The notes beneath the pieces are model-generated. The model did no database searches. It saw nothing but the letters and a program-made list of their open reading frames with translations, and was not told the DNA's origin. The position numbers were made by a program, and so were the translations under genes. 64,000 nucleotides of DNA from Trogon surrucura (Eukaryota > Chordata > Aves > Trogoniformes > Trogonidae): assembly GCA_020746105.1 (NCBI GenBank), contig CM036658.1, positions 29,599,099 to 29,663,098 of the forward strand. The letters run 5' to 3'. This document shows, one piece after another, positions 34,381-46,300 of the stretch (position 1 is the first letter of the stretch; each line of letters opens with the position of its first letter).

Positions 34381-35367
34381 ATTTCTAGATATGATGAGGT
34401 ACAGTCCCACTGACGGTATTGGCTGATGTCATTAACTAAAATTGAAAACTACAAGTCTGTTCACTTCTGAATCACTCTGGAGACTGCCCTGGGCCATAGA
34501 CACATCTGGGTATAAGAGGGTCTCAAAATCACGTCTTTCAACTCTCCTTCTTTCCAATGCAGATCCACACAGCCTCCCCCAAAGTGGTAAAGGGCCAAGG
34601 AGCTCTCTGGGGAGCAAGTTCTGGTAACGCTGCTGGACTATCAACTACCTGAGTGTGCAGAGCAAAAGAAATTATTCTCCCTACAAAGCATACAGCTGCA
34701 GATGGTAACAGAGCTTCCACTTACACTGGTTTCGGTATTTCTGTATTTATACACATCATGCCAAAGCTTCCTCCTCCCACCCTGAACAAGAACCCTTGCC
34801 AGGGGAAGGGCAATGGGACCATTTGAGTAGATGTCACCAGAAAGGTGAAAGACCCCATTTTCAAACATACAGAGGGAGATCACAAAATGATCACTGAATT
34901 AACTTCTATTTTGTGCTGATACTATGACCATAAAATGCATGCAAAGGCTTTCTATGCAACTTTAGTGTTTATGAATATCTTGTATTTCAGTACATACTTT
35001 AAGATCTATGAGAAAAAAACATTTTTCTCATCTCAACTCTCTTTTGCTTTCCAAGAACATTATATTAAATCTCACTGCTGTCTTTGAACAGGCTGGATTT
35101 ATTTTACCACCTTTTGGGGATATATAAACATGCTTAACATGAACCTACTGCCCATTTATTTTATAGTGCTGAAGCTGGCAGCAAGACCATTTTAAGTCAA
35201 TGGAATTGCATCAGTACTGAGTGGATATGGGCCCTTTGGCCTCCATGTATTTTTCAGTAAATGAGAGCTTACCCGCAGCTTTCTGCTTTTGGCAAGGTAG
35301 GTACATGGCGAACGTTTAGGAAATCAAGAAATATTTTAGGAAGCTCTTCGTTTTCTAGGATGACTGT
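28437..35367 (-). CDS. SNX24: Sorting nexin 24, C-terminal four exons (gene continues beyond the window)
   Basis: The - strand exons 35367-35273, 34067-34035, 33162-33098 and 28507-28437 join to 264 nt with no frame break: 87 residues plus TAG. They encode in order TVILENEELPKIFLDFLNVR, HVPTLPKAESCG, SFDETESEES, SKLSHQPVLLFLRDPYVLPK, ANDDFPNVVIEGILHGIFYP and HLLPR. This matches the C-terminal half of vertebrate SNX24, which is about 170 residues long: the last helix of the PX domain, then an acidic serine-rich linker and a conserved tail. SNX24 is a PX-domain protein thought to bind phosphoinositides on endosomal membranes. The phosphoinositide-binding part is encoded by exons to the right that I did not find. 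All introns are GT-AG and phases agree. The gene lies tail-to-tail with PPIC, as in human. Confidence 0.95.
28508..33097 (-). other. SNX24 last intron
   Basis: 4,590 bp holding a CR1 element near 31851-32145. A 129-codon + strand frame at 28772-29161 has no recognised domain and is not annotated. Otherwise AT-rich, nothing else seen. Confidence 0.85.
31851..32145 (-). mobile_element. CR1 LINE 3'-end fragment
   Basis: AGAATCACAGAACGG, CATCTGGTCCAACACCC, CATGGACACCTAGAGCCAGC and CATCTCCAGGGATG match the reverse complement of a CR1 3'UTR with considerable decay. The right edge is approximate. It is of a similar subfamily to the copy at 3171. Confidence 0.8.
33098..33162 (-). CDS. SNX24: SNX24 exon encoding KLSHQPVLLFLRDPYVLPKAN
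   Basis: 65 nt, starting with the last base of a split serine codon and ending with the first base of a split aspartate codon (donor G/GTAATC). The acceptor is CTGTTCTTGACCTTTCCAG on the - strand. An alternative acceptor at 33202-33201 would be out of phase with the upstream exon, see findings. Confidence 0.95.
33163..34034 (-). other. SNX24 intron
   Basis: 872 bp between the micro-exon and the KLSHQ exon. A locally GC-richer block (33230-33470) has no recognised identity. Confidence 0.9.
34035..34067 (-). CDS. SNX24: SNX24 33-nt micro-exon
   Basis: Between acceptor TTGCAG and donor AAG/GTGAGC on the - strand. It supplies one base to finish Gly, then SFDETESEES, then two bases of Ser. The encoded acidic, serine/threonine-rich peptide matches the SNX24 linker exactly where human has SFDETESEES. 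It is too short to appear as a long open frame. Confidence 0.95.
34068..35272 (-). other. SNX24 intron
   Basis: 1,205 bp containing the tetranucleotide microsatellite at 34304-34380. No other element is recognised. Confidence 0.9.
34281..34380 (+). repeat. (CTAT)19 tetranucleotide microsatellite with a CAGT lead-in
   Basis: About 77 bp of uninterrupted CTAT units (34304-34380), preceded by AGTCAGTCAGTCAGTCTGTC. This length makes it very likely to be length-polymorphic. The apparent LSIY-repeat protein frames across it are artefacts. Confidence 0.98.
35273..35367 (-). CDS. SNX24: SNX24 exon encoding the end of the PX domain
   Basis: 95 nt on the - strand, acceptor TTTTTACAG, donor GG/GTAAGC. 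It encodes TVILENEELPKIFLDFLNVR then HVPTLPKAESCG, the final helix of the PX domain and the start of the linker. Phase 0 at its start, phase 2 at its end, agreeing with the micro-exon. Confidence 0.96.
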
Positions 35368-36527
35368 CTGTAAAAACAGAAAAGCACAATAGAAAACCAA
35401 GACTTGTTAGTATTTTAGATATAGCACACTTTTATTGAAGCTACCAAAACATTTTCCACTTGCAACACTTCAATTCTTGTCCTTTTTTTTTAATACCTAT
35501 TTTGGAATGCTTCAATAGGAAAAACATAGTTCCTAATGAATCATATATAAATACATTCAGCTTATGCTACCACATTCTTTTTCACCTGCCATCACTGGTG
35601 CCAAGCCAGATGCCTCTCAAGTAGAGATGTCTGATTCTGGAACTAAGTTACTGGCTCACTCATTCGTGAATAAACTTCTGTTTATTTAAAATATAAAGTA
35701 AAGCAGTTACAGCTCAGTGCTTTCACGTTCACCTCGCAGAAGACTCCTGTCTGGCACATCAGTGGAAAAAGTGCAATTTTATTAATCTATACCCTGGTAA
35801 ATGCTAACAAGGGAAACTCTTTGCTTGGCTTGACGGATCAGCATCCAATACTCCTATCTGTGCTGTGACTCCCAATGATAAAGTTGTGACCAAAGTGCTG
35901 CTGGTTAGACCTGCTGTCTTCTTCCACAGCAATGACATAACAACTGCACTCCATCCTCCTTTGTTTTTCCAATGAAGAGATGATTTATAATTCTCAGTAA
36001 TTAAATACAAGTACACTTAAAAATATGTAGCAAATAAACGAGATGCTTAGTCGTATGTTCACCATGAAAAAAATGACTTTTAAAGGAAACAATAGATCTC
36101 TGACAGAAGCAGATCGAAAACAATCGTTGGTCTTTAGTTGTCACGAGGCAAATGAAACAGTTCACGAATTCCACCAGTCTCTCACCTGAATTATTAAACC
36201 CCCACTTAATGACTGTTCATACTGCCATACGTTCTGATAACACGCATGCAAATGAAAGCCATAAGCTCTTCCATAAAGAGCTTTCCTTCATAAAAGGCCT
36301 GATCCAGAGTGAATGTATGCATGGAAGAAACTTCACTAGATCTGTAACTAAAACAACTTGTACAAATAAAGCTATCCTGTTCATTTTCACAGCCTATGTT
36401 AGAAAAAAACAAACCTGTGAAGAAACGTTACATGCAGGAGGAAACTTATTCTGGTGTGTGCATTTTTTTTACATTACAATATCAGTATGGAGACACAATG
36501 GTACGTAGAGGATAACAGGATCACCAA

Positions 36528-36566
36528 AAAAATTAGGTTGGAAGAGACATATAGAGGTCATCTAGG
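36528..36566 (-). mobile_element. CR1 3'-end relic
   Basis: AATTAGGTTGGAAGAGACA and AGAGGTCATCTAGG match the CR1 tail in reverse complement. Only about 40 bp survive. Confidence 0.6.
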
Positions 36567-38051
36567 TTTTATTGCACGTTTGGTGATTTGTGAATGGTGT
36601 AATGAAAACATGATTATGGCACATTTGCAAATGTGAATTCAGAGTGTACATGTCTTTAACTGCTGAGGCTGTCACAAGTTTGAAAAAACAGGGAAAAATG
36701 CAGTATTTGAACTTTTCTAGACTTTAACGGATGTTACAAAAGGAGAGCTGAAATGCTGGCAAGTGTTAAGCCTTTCAGTTCACCTCTATATGAAGATACT
36801 GCATTAAAAAATGCCACTTTGTTTGCATTCTGCGAAGTCAGCATTCTGATGCTGCAAAATTTATCCTGCTCTGCATTCAGGTTATGCACAGAAGGAGGGG
36901 TGGAGGTGGATGCATATTCAGAGGGTGTGTGAATTGCATAGCAACGCATATGATTTGCTCAAATAAAGCTATCTTACTAATTACAGGCAATGAAGAACTG
37001 CAGAAAGTTGTATAAGGATGTATAAGGGCATCCAATGCTTACATGCAACCTCATACACCTCCTGACAGCTTTTTCCAGAAGTGGAGCTGCCTGCTGAGGC
37101 TGCTGAACACAACAGTGATTGTCAGGCAAGAATAGAAGGATACATCACTTTGGAAAAGGAAAACTCCTGACAGATCTTACAAACCTATTTGTTTTTTTTT
37201 TTTACTTCCACTCACTTCAGATTAATATCTCATTCTATGTATTTTAAGTTTTTTTCATGACATGCATCAAGTCAATCTAAGCCCTGCTAACCCCGCCCCA
37301 ATCAAATGTATTTCAGAAAAAGATGTAAGCAAATAGCATCTGTTTTAGAGTGTTAATCCATATAGTTTGCTAACTGTCAATAACTCTGCTTTGGTGATCA
37401 ATAAACTTGAAAATGAAGAATTTCTAGGGAAGCAAAGGCAATTTTCCATAGTACTGTATTTTGGATGCCACTTCTGTTGATTGGAAATCTTGTCATTTAT
37501 AGAATTTTATGGTGAGAGGAAAGACTAAACTGAACAAAGGAGAATTTTTCAGCTGATGTAATGTAATGTGCATTTTAGGGAATTAAAAATAAATGAAGTT
37601 ACAAGTTAATTATACTAATAAGGGGTCCAATTATCTACTGGCTTGGCTTCATTATCTTTGATACAAGAAAGGCCCAGCACATAATGCAGCTGGTAGAAAC
37701 CAATAGGAAGAGCAAAAACTGGGAAAAACCCAGCAACGCTGGATTAGGTGTGTCTATCTAGCTGCAATTCCTACCTCTGGGGATGGCCCAAAGTAGATGT
37801 CAAGAGAAAAACATAAGTATTTTCAACTTCCAGTTTGTTTGATAAAATACTCTTAAATACGAAATAAATATTGACATAATTGGCTTAATTTACCTGGAAC
37901 AACCCATAACACAACAGATTTTTGACTTCTAACTGAGAAATTGTAAGATAGACAGAGTCTGCAAACTTGGTGATTGTTAAATAATAGCTGAGGAGAAAAG
38001 GAACAAGCAGGTAAAGTCTCTAAACCACTATCTATAATTTTTGATGTAATC

Positions 38052-38150
38052 ATGGAATCATAGAATGGCCTAGGCTGGGAGGGACCTTAGAGATCATTGA
38101 ATCCAACCTCCCTGTCATGGGTAATGTGCTCAACTGTAGCCTTTGTCCAA
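38052..38150 (-). mobile_element. Short CR1 3'-end fragment
   Basis: ATGGAATCATAGAATGGCC, CTGGGAGGGACCTTAGAGAT and CCAACCTCCCTGTCATGG are the reverse complement of the CR1 tail. Confidence 0.88.
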
Positions 38151-41100
38151 GTGAATATATGACATTCGCTTGTAAACATGATTACTACCTTGTTTGCTCA
38201 GCAATCAGAAACTTAAAGACCTATATTTTCAAAGACATAAAACCTCACAATTACTTTGTTAGCAATATGAATTTCTGCTACATCTGAATTCTACCAAGAT
38301 CATAGCAATGAGTTTCAAATACGGATCCCATAGTGCTAATCTGACTAATTTATGAAAAAAAAAAATCCTAGCGTGTGTATTTCCCTCCTAAAATAAATCA
38401 AAAATCAAACAAAACTAGAACACCTAACACAACCTCTGGCAAGTGATTTGGGAAGTGACTCCAAAAATACATCTTTCAAACTCATTGATTTCAGCAGAAC
38501 TAAGAGTATAAGCATCGTATTTTCTTAGAAAATTGTAAAGGGTGTTTAGCTGTTACTGTCACACTTTAATGAACTACGCAATTCTTCAAGAAAAGAAAAA
38601 AAACAACACAAGGAAAAGCCAGATGTTTACATCAGCACAAATGTCTTTTTCATCGAAAAGGTGCAATTATTATTATGTAACACAAATCACAAAAATCCCA
38701 ATTTTTCTACCTTACCCGTTTCATAAAATCATGTTCCCTAAGGATGTCATTGATTAGTTGCACATGTTCTTTTGGTGACATCTGAAATACTTAATTGTCG
38801 GTTATCTTTTCTCCTTCAGCAAGTAAAATATAGTCACAAAATTGCAAAGGGACTTGTTCTGCCTTAACCTTAGCTAGATGCCATCATGCAGTGGAAAACA
38901 CTGCTAAAATATCACAGGATAATGCTCTCCAACAAGGGAGACATATAAACAGCATAATGATTTCCCATGAGTTTCCTTTTTAGAAAATTGTCACTAAAGC
39001 CAGGGTAAATGGTGACATACCTTCACAGAGGACACTGCAAAATCGAACACTGGCATTCTAGTTAGGTCCAAACCTACTCATCAGCCAATTATAGCAGTAA
39101 CTGAACATCTTGCTGAAAACCTGAATAAGACCACTTTGCTAACCTTGGGAGATCATGCCGCAAGAAAGCATAATTTTCACAGATTTTTGCTGTTATTACT
39201 TTTGTTGTTATTTTTTAACAAAAAAAATATTTAAAAATTAATTTCTTAACAATCACCTATCACATTTTGTCAAGGTTGCTGGAACAGTTATTGGAGGGGC
39301 AGAAATGAGAGCGGGGAGCTGAGTTACAAGGTTTTGAAGAGTCCTCACAGACTTTTCCATTCAATCGGGTTTAGTTTGAAATGCTGTGCTGTTAGGGTGA
39401 AAAAGTTCATGACAGTTTTTCCTCTCTTCACAGGGAAAGATGCTTCACAATACCTAATTCAGTGGTGCAGCTAAAATGGGGGAGAAGAAAATCAATACCT
39501 TCCAGCTACAGTAAGTAGGCTGGAGTGTCAGTCTCCACTGGGACCAAAACCCACATCTTTTAGAAGACTTTACAGTCTATATTCTTGTATTAACCCGCTT
39601 TTCCTGAACTGCTTTACACAGTCCCATGAAATGATAAAAAGGTTACTGAAAGAACACATTAACTAAAACCCAGGTAGATGAAGGAATCAGACTTCTAAGA
39701 GGAAGCCTTCCTTATTTTTTTTAAGTTATAGCAGATACAACAATATTTTATATTACCCATTGTGAAGAACTATGAAGAAACTCACTCTTTCATGAGGATG
39801 TTACAGGTTATCATCAAGAATTATTTCTAAATAAATTGTCATAGTAAGGACTCTCCCTCTCTTTTTATTACTACCAGAAACATTCCCTGGTGGGCAGTTT
39901 TGTAAGAACTGCAGAAAGTTATAAAAGATGCTTAAAGCTACGTATAAAAATACAAGAAGCTTGCAAACACACAAACAACAACAAAGAAGTGATGCTCTAT
40001 ACCAAGTAGCAGCTAGGTAACACTCTGAGGTTGCATATCAAAGGAAAGTCAACAGTAAGAGTGCCATCTACACAGCAGCGCTTGAAAGGTAACCAGATAT
40101 TGACTGTACGTATTGTACGCAGAAGCACTTGCAAAAAAGACCCCAAAGTTACTTTCAGAGAGAAAGTTAATGTAAAGTCACAAAAGTGTGTGTGGGGGAA
40201 AAGTGCAGAGGCGAATCGCACCTCTGAACGTCAAGACTGGAGAATAGTAGAAAAATTCCAGCACCAACTTTCAGATCAATTTGTTACACTTCCAGTAAGC
40301 TTAAAACTCACCAGATACTCCCTGAGTGACAAATCCATCTATCACAGCATTCTCAAGCTACACAGTGGATAAACGAACTAGGTGGAAGGGAAGTTGAACA
40401 GGTTAAATGACTGCTGGATCATCACTGAAAATACACATGCAGAAATTCTTAAAAGTATCCATAAGCTATTAATGTTTTTACTTGAGCCTTACCTAAACTA
40501 ACCTTAAAGCACTTAGTTAATACTACCAAATAAGTTTTAAGGTAGTGAGTACTACAGTTAGAAAGCTAGTTAATTACACTAGTTCCAACTAATATTTAAC
40601 TACTAAGTGCAGAGCAGATTGACTTGAGGCTAAGTGTACAAATATAACCCATTTGATGTGAAAAATACAATATTGATTTTTTTTTTTTTTTGAAAACTGG
40701 AAACATAATGTAGCAGGAGCAAACAGTATATCTCTCAGCAGCAAAATAAGAGACTAGCCCTTGAAAGATTAGAAACCAAGTAAAACAGACTACAGTTCCT
40801 TTGAAAAATCAAAATGAAAGCCAGCAGTCAATATAATTTCCTGGGACACTGCTCAAAGGACTGGAGGTTAAGACAAAGCTGGATGAGAAATGAAGAAAGC
40901 AGCAGAGCAAAAGGAAAAGAAGCAGAAGGGCAGGATGAGTTAATGATATTAAAGAAAAGTTAGTAGGAACAAGAAAGGATTTTAAAAATAAAGAACAGGA
41001 AAAAAGTACTACAAAGAGTAAGCGGATCCATTAATGACAAAGAAAGACACCAAAACAAACGTTGATTTTAAAATGGCTGAATTGAAGTGTGTTTTAAGTC

Positions 41101-41792
41101 AATGGACCACTAAGACAATGGACAATTAACAAGTAATTAAGACCATGTCAATAATGCTGCTGATAACAAACAGGTACAGGAATACCTTAGACAATAATGT
41201 ATATGTACCAATCAGTGGATCTAGAAAACACACGTTCTAGGATGGCAAAGGAATTAGGTAGTTATGCTTGGAAAAATCTTCGCAAGGGTACAGGGGAAGA
41301 AGGTTTGGAAATAAGCAACAAGGTTTAGATTCCACAATGCAACAACTGATAAAGCAGAAGAGGTTTAAACTTGCAGTACTGTTTTCTGAAACCTTAAAGG
41401 AACTAAATACAAATACACTGTGATGAAAAAAAACCCAAACCCAAACCAACCAACATTCAGGATGCAAATTACACTACCACAAAAGTTTGCAAACTGGTAG
41501 ATTTTCCGGTTTCTTGCACAGTCAGTCACTGCCCTCCTTTTATGCTGAAGCTTGTGCACTGAGGAGGAGGTCAGATGGGAAAAAGAAGCAAAAACCAGCA
41601 ACAGTCTCTGATCAGGTAAGTAAAGACTATCCAGAATACACACTCTATGGCAAATAAAGCTGGTACTGAAAATATCAGTTCTAGATTTTCCAAATTTAAA
41701 AGTGTTTCTCCTGTCCCAAGACTATTCCTATGAATATTGGGAGTTTTGTGCACGTTCCTGTTTTCTCAGTATGCAATAACCGTTTTTTAAAA

Positions 41793-41868
41793 ACCACACA
41801 ATTTAGGTTGGAAAAGACCTTTAAGATCATTGAGTGCAACCATTAACCTAACACTGACAAGTCCAAGG
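41793..41868 (-). mobile_element. CR1 3'-end fragment beside a longer CR1
   Basis: TTTAGGTTGGAAAAGACC, TTTAAGATCATTGAGTGC and CATTAACCTAACACTGAC is a CR1 tail in reverse complement. It is separated by about 60 bp of unrelated sequence from the next copy. Confidence 0.82.
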
Positions 41869-41924
41869 TAGGGTAAAGTTAAGTATGCAGCATTAGAATT
41901 CTGTGATTTAAGTGCTCATTTCAT

Positions 41925-42775
41925 AGCATAGAATACAATCATCTAGTCCAACTATTAACCTAGCGATACCAAGTCCATCACTAAACCATGCCCCTGAGCA
42001 TCACATCTACATCTTGAGACCATTTCCTCTTGTCCTATCACTTGTTGCTTGGGAGAAGAAACCAGCTCCCACCGTGCTACAACCTGTCGGGTAGTTGTAG
42101 AGAGCAATAAGGTCTCCCCTCAGCCTCCTTTCTTCCAGGCTGAACAACCTCAGTTCCCTCAGCTTCTCCTCATAAGACATGTACTCTAGCCCTTTCACCA
42201 GATTTTTTGTCCCTTCTTTGGACACACTCCAGCACCTCAATGTTTTTCTTGAATTGTGGTGCCCAGAACTGACCAGAGGATTCAAGCTGTGGCCTCACCA
42301 GTGCTGAGTACAAGGGAACAATCCCTTCCCTACTCTTGCTGGCCACACTATTTCTAACACAGGCCAGGATACCGTTGGCTTTCTTGGCCACCTGGGCGCA
42401 CTGATGGCTCATCTTCAGCCCGCTGTCCATCAACACCCCCAGGGCCTTTCTCCTTTGGGCAGGTTTCTAGCTACCCTTCTCCAAGCCTGTAGCACTGCCT
42501 GGGGTTGTTGTGACCCAAGGGCAGGACCCGCCACTTGGCCTTGTTGAACCTCATGCAATCAGCCTTGGCCCATCGACCCAACCTGTCGTGATCCCTCTGT
42601 AGAGCCTCTATACCCTTAAGATCAACACTTCTGCCCAACTTCGTGTCATCTGCAAACTTACTAAGGGAGCACTCGCACCCCTCGTCCAGATCATTGATAC
42701 AGCTATTAAACAGAAGAGGCCTCATCATTGAGCCCTGGGGAACACCACTTGTGACCAGCCACCATCAAGTCAGCA
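41925..42775 (-). mobile_element. CR1 LINE, about 850 bp, internally deleted
   Basis: Tail phrases (CATAGAATACAATCATC, CTAGTCCAAC) are followed by a jump near 42018 from the 3'UTR start directly to CCATTTCCTCTTGTCC. ORF2 follows: on the - strand, 42170-42436 contains [19 protein letters not shown] and [14 protein letters not shown]. The frame at 42471-42728 contains [20 protein letters not shown] and [12 protein letters not shown], the FADDTKL reverse-transcriptase region of CR1. Stops and shifts make it inactive. It overlaps in content with the copy at 20320. Confidence 0.93.
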
Positions 42776-43115
42776 GTATCACACAATACTCCTCCAAAAA
42801 GTTTAAGGGAATTCACTGATGAATTTTCTGAATTAACATCAGTGTATACCATATTGTTTATGGCTGCTTTAGATCTGGAGAACTGAAAAAATGACAAATC
42901 AAACTAAAAATAAATGGAGTACCATGAGAAAACTGGGGATTTATAAAGTAATATGCTGGTACCATGGAAGTTAGTAACAGCTACACTGAGAAGTAAAATT
43001 AGTAGGCACATGGATAAATACGTCTAGACGGAAAAGAACCACAGGGCGGGCTGTGGTTATGGAAGACCCTAGTTAAAAACTTACTGCAACCCCTGAAAAG
43101 ATCAACAAGCACAGA

Positions 43116-43390
43116 TAGAACCATAGAACGGTTAGGGTTGGAAGGGACCGTGAAGATCGTCCAGTTCCAGCGCCCTGCTGTGGGCAGGGACACCTCTCTC
43201 CCACTAGACCAGGTTGCTCAGAGCCCCATCCAGCCTGACCTTGAACACTTCCGGGGATGGGGCCTCCACAACCTCCTCGAGCAACCCGTTCCAGTGCCTC
43301 ACCACTCTCATGGTGAAGAATTTCTTCCTTATATGTAATCTAAATCTGCCCTCTCGCAGTTTTCAGGCCAGGTAGTTTAACCATTGGCCA
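43116..43390 (-). mobile_element. CR1 LINE 3'-end fragment
   Basis: AGAACCATAGAACGG, GGTTGGAAGGGACCG, CACCTCTCTCCCACTAGACC and GTTGCTCAGAGCCCCATCC are the reverse complement of a CR1 3'UTR. It is better preserved than most copies here and of a different subfamily from the long neighbour. Confidence 0.92.
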
Positions 43391-46300
43391 CAGGACATTA
43401 CAGATGACTGTTATTTCAATTTACTAAAACTTTTATGTAGATGGGCTGTGAGATATATTAAGGTAATTCACACTTCATTAAGAAAGTTGCTTGATAGAGA
43501 ACACAGTTTTGGCTGCAGAACAGCTGCAGTGATTGTATTTGCATGTTTACTTTTCAGATATACTAAAATATATAACAAATTCTTTTTCTCCTGCTATTAT
43601 GTTTCAGTTCAAAGAGGAATCTGAAGAAAATTGTTTTCTATTTCTGTACAGAATATGTTTACTATTTTTTCTTGCACTGCCATATTTTCTACCTACTACG
43701 CTTGTAAATAGTTTTTTCTAAGAAGGAAAGCTATGAGCAAATCTTAAGAAACGTCAGCAATTAAAGAACTAAGCTGTACTCCACTCTTCAGGGCCAAATG
43801 TGACAGATTATTACCTCAGCAGTCAGAGAAACAGAGCAGTATCTGCAGCATGACCAGATTTCTCTTGATCCCCAAAATACCCCACTCTCTGGATAATGTC
43901 TCAGACTACTCTGTTAGGATGCAGATGCTGGATTGTATGTTGGAATTGGTAGGATAATGTGATTTTGGAGAAGTAACACAGCTTCAAGAGAACTGAAAAA
44001 GCCCAGGAAAATATTGAAACATCTGAGAATAGCCTTGAAATAGCATTTTCATTTCTTTTTTTCTTCATAAGAAACATTCCACAGCTCTAACTTGTTTTGC
44101 TGTGAAGAAGGAGAGAGTCAGGTGGTTAAGACTTAGGAAATTAGCTATGAAAACAAGTCTTGCTCTCCACAAGAATGACAATTTCATATAAATGTCATTA
44201 AAAAATCTTGATATCATATGTGCAGTTGCACTGTTTCACAAGGCACTGTAACAAAAATGCGATTCAACTCTACAATAACTTGGTATTTTGTCTCCCTGAT
44301 ATTTTCTTGTCAAAGGTTTTGGCTCAGAGTAAACTCTTGAGAAATGACTTGACATTCCCTTTGAAACTAATCAGACTAAGCAGCAGGCACCCACTCCGAA
44401 GTCCAGACAAGAGAATGTAGAAAGCCCAGCGAATTCACTGCACCTGGCGTTAATGAACACATTGGGTCATTTTTGCTGACCAAATATATTTAGATTTATA
44501 CGGTGGAGCTGTTTTGGGCTTTTGCTCTAATTTTGAGTGTTGGTAGCCCTTTCAGCACAAAACGTGTTGTTAAATAAGGATTCTAGGCTATTTTGCAATG
44601 TTGGAAGAGTAAGCCTAATTTTAAAAACTCTGAACTTGTATTAATCAACAAGAAAACGTATGTTGCATTTACAAGACATTTACTTACCTTTAGCAGCAAA
44701 AGCAAGGTAAAAACATGTTGTTTTTTTTCCTCTGACTTATTAATATACTAACAATTTACTCTGATATCCTAATTCTGTAGTTAACAAGGTAGCTGCTTAT
44801 ACAAGGGCAAAGAAGCAGAAAGTAAGTTCTGCACTCTAACAAACTCAGAAATGAGACGGGGGGCTGAAGAAAATGAGTCAGTCCTAACAGTATCAGTAGA
44901 TACCATAGGAACAGGACAACAATATACATATTTCTTTTAATTTGCAAAAGCAACTGGCTTTCTCATACAACCACTGTAACAGAGAAAACCCTGTTTTTCC
45001 AGGTCCCATCAAGTTAACTTCTGTTTATAATAACTCTTATGTTTAAAACATTTCCCTAGCCACACAGCAGAGCAAGACCCAACCAGCTTGGAAGAATGTG
45101 GTAAATGCTGTGCTGACAGCATTAGCCATTGCTTCAGAAGCATCTCTTTTCTGAAAAACTCACCAAAGGTTTGTTCTTTCTGAAAAACATTCACAGGAAA
45201 TTTCTGCTGTGGACTGAAACCAACAGTTTAAAGCCCAAGATTCAGACAATCTCTTCCTGCCCGCTTATGCTATAGAAGAAGCATAACAAATGATAAAGAT
45301 GTAGTGACATCCAACGATATGGATATTAAAAAAGCTTAGACAGCATTTCATAAATTATGCAAGCAAGTTAGAATCAATGTCAGAGAACAGAAATTTGAAC
45401 AGATAAAGTAGGACATTTTTTTAACAGGCACTAATATGCACGTATAAATTAAATTCTTGATAAATAACTAGCTACTAACTACACTACGAGGATATTTTCT
45501 CAGGGGTCATAATTCATGGATTATTATCATTAAAAAGGAAGACAATATAAATGACATGGAGGATAGCAGGATAGTCGTAACAGAGTGAATTATTTTATTT
45601 TCCCAAACAGCATCAGAGCAGGAAGATGCTCAAGATTGTTCAAAAATCAACAGTAAGCACTTCCAGCAGTACAAGTCATGCAGAACAGTCAGGTGGGCAA
45701 GGAAGACTCTCATATGTGTTCTCAAAATATGTAATTGGTCCTATTTTGTCATCAAGAGACTGAGTTTGTCAACTTTCATGTACCACACTTGTGGATTTCA
45801 ACAGATGGTTTACTTCTATGTTAAAACAGACTGATTGAGGACTGTCCTCAGCTTCTCCCTATCACCCCACCAGAGAATTATTTCAGAAATAAGACTTGAA
45901 ATTATTTAAAACATCTTCTCTTAGAACAACCATCCCTAGGCTCTATTTACTGAAACACTATTCTGTCATATATCTACATTTTATTAAACTCTGTCAAACA
46001 ATTAAAGATCTCTTTCGTGCAAAAATTCCACATTAAATATCCTTTCAAATAAACTTTCAGAGAAAGCTCTCTTTGCTCCTTTCCCCCATCACACCTGCCA
46101 TTACAGTAGAAAGCAAATAATTAAATTCTTTACTCATCAGTGAAATGAACTGTTTGCAGAATCAAGCCCAAGCTATCACAACAGTATGTTTTTGTCTTGC
46201 TAAGAAGTCGACAGCCTTTACATAGGAAGGAAAAAACACATATAAATGAAAAATACAGCAGCTAAGAAGTGTGGTGTAGAGTCTGCAACGCTAAATTCTG

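Noticed and set aside
34138-34426. Frames encoding LSIY repeats
   Set aside because: They are a translation of the CTAT microsatellite.
44420-44450. A - strand stretch reading RCSEF, similar to the PX motif RYSEF
   Set aside because: The surrounding residues do not match SNX24 and the expected exon boundaries are absent.
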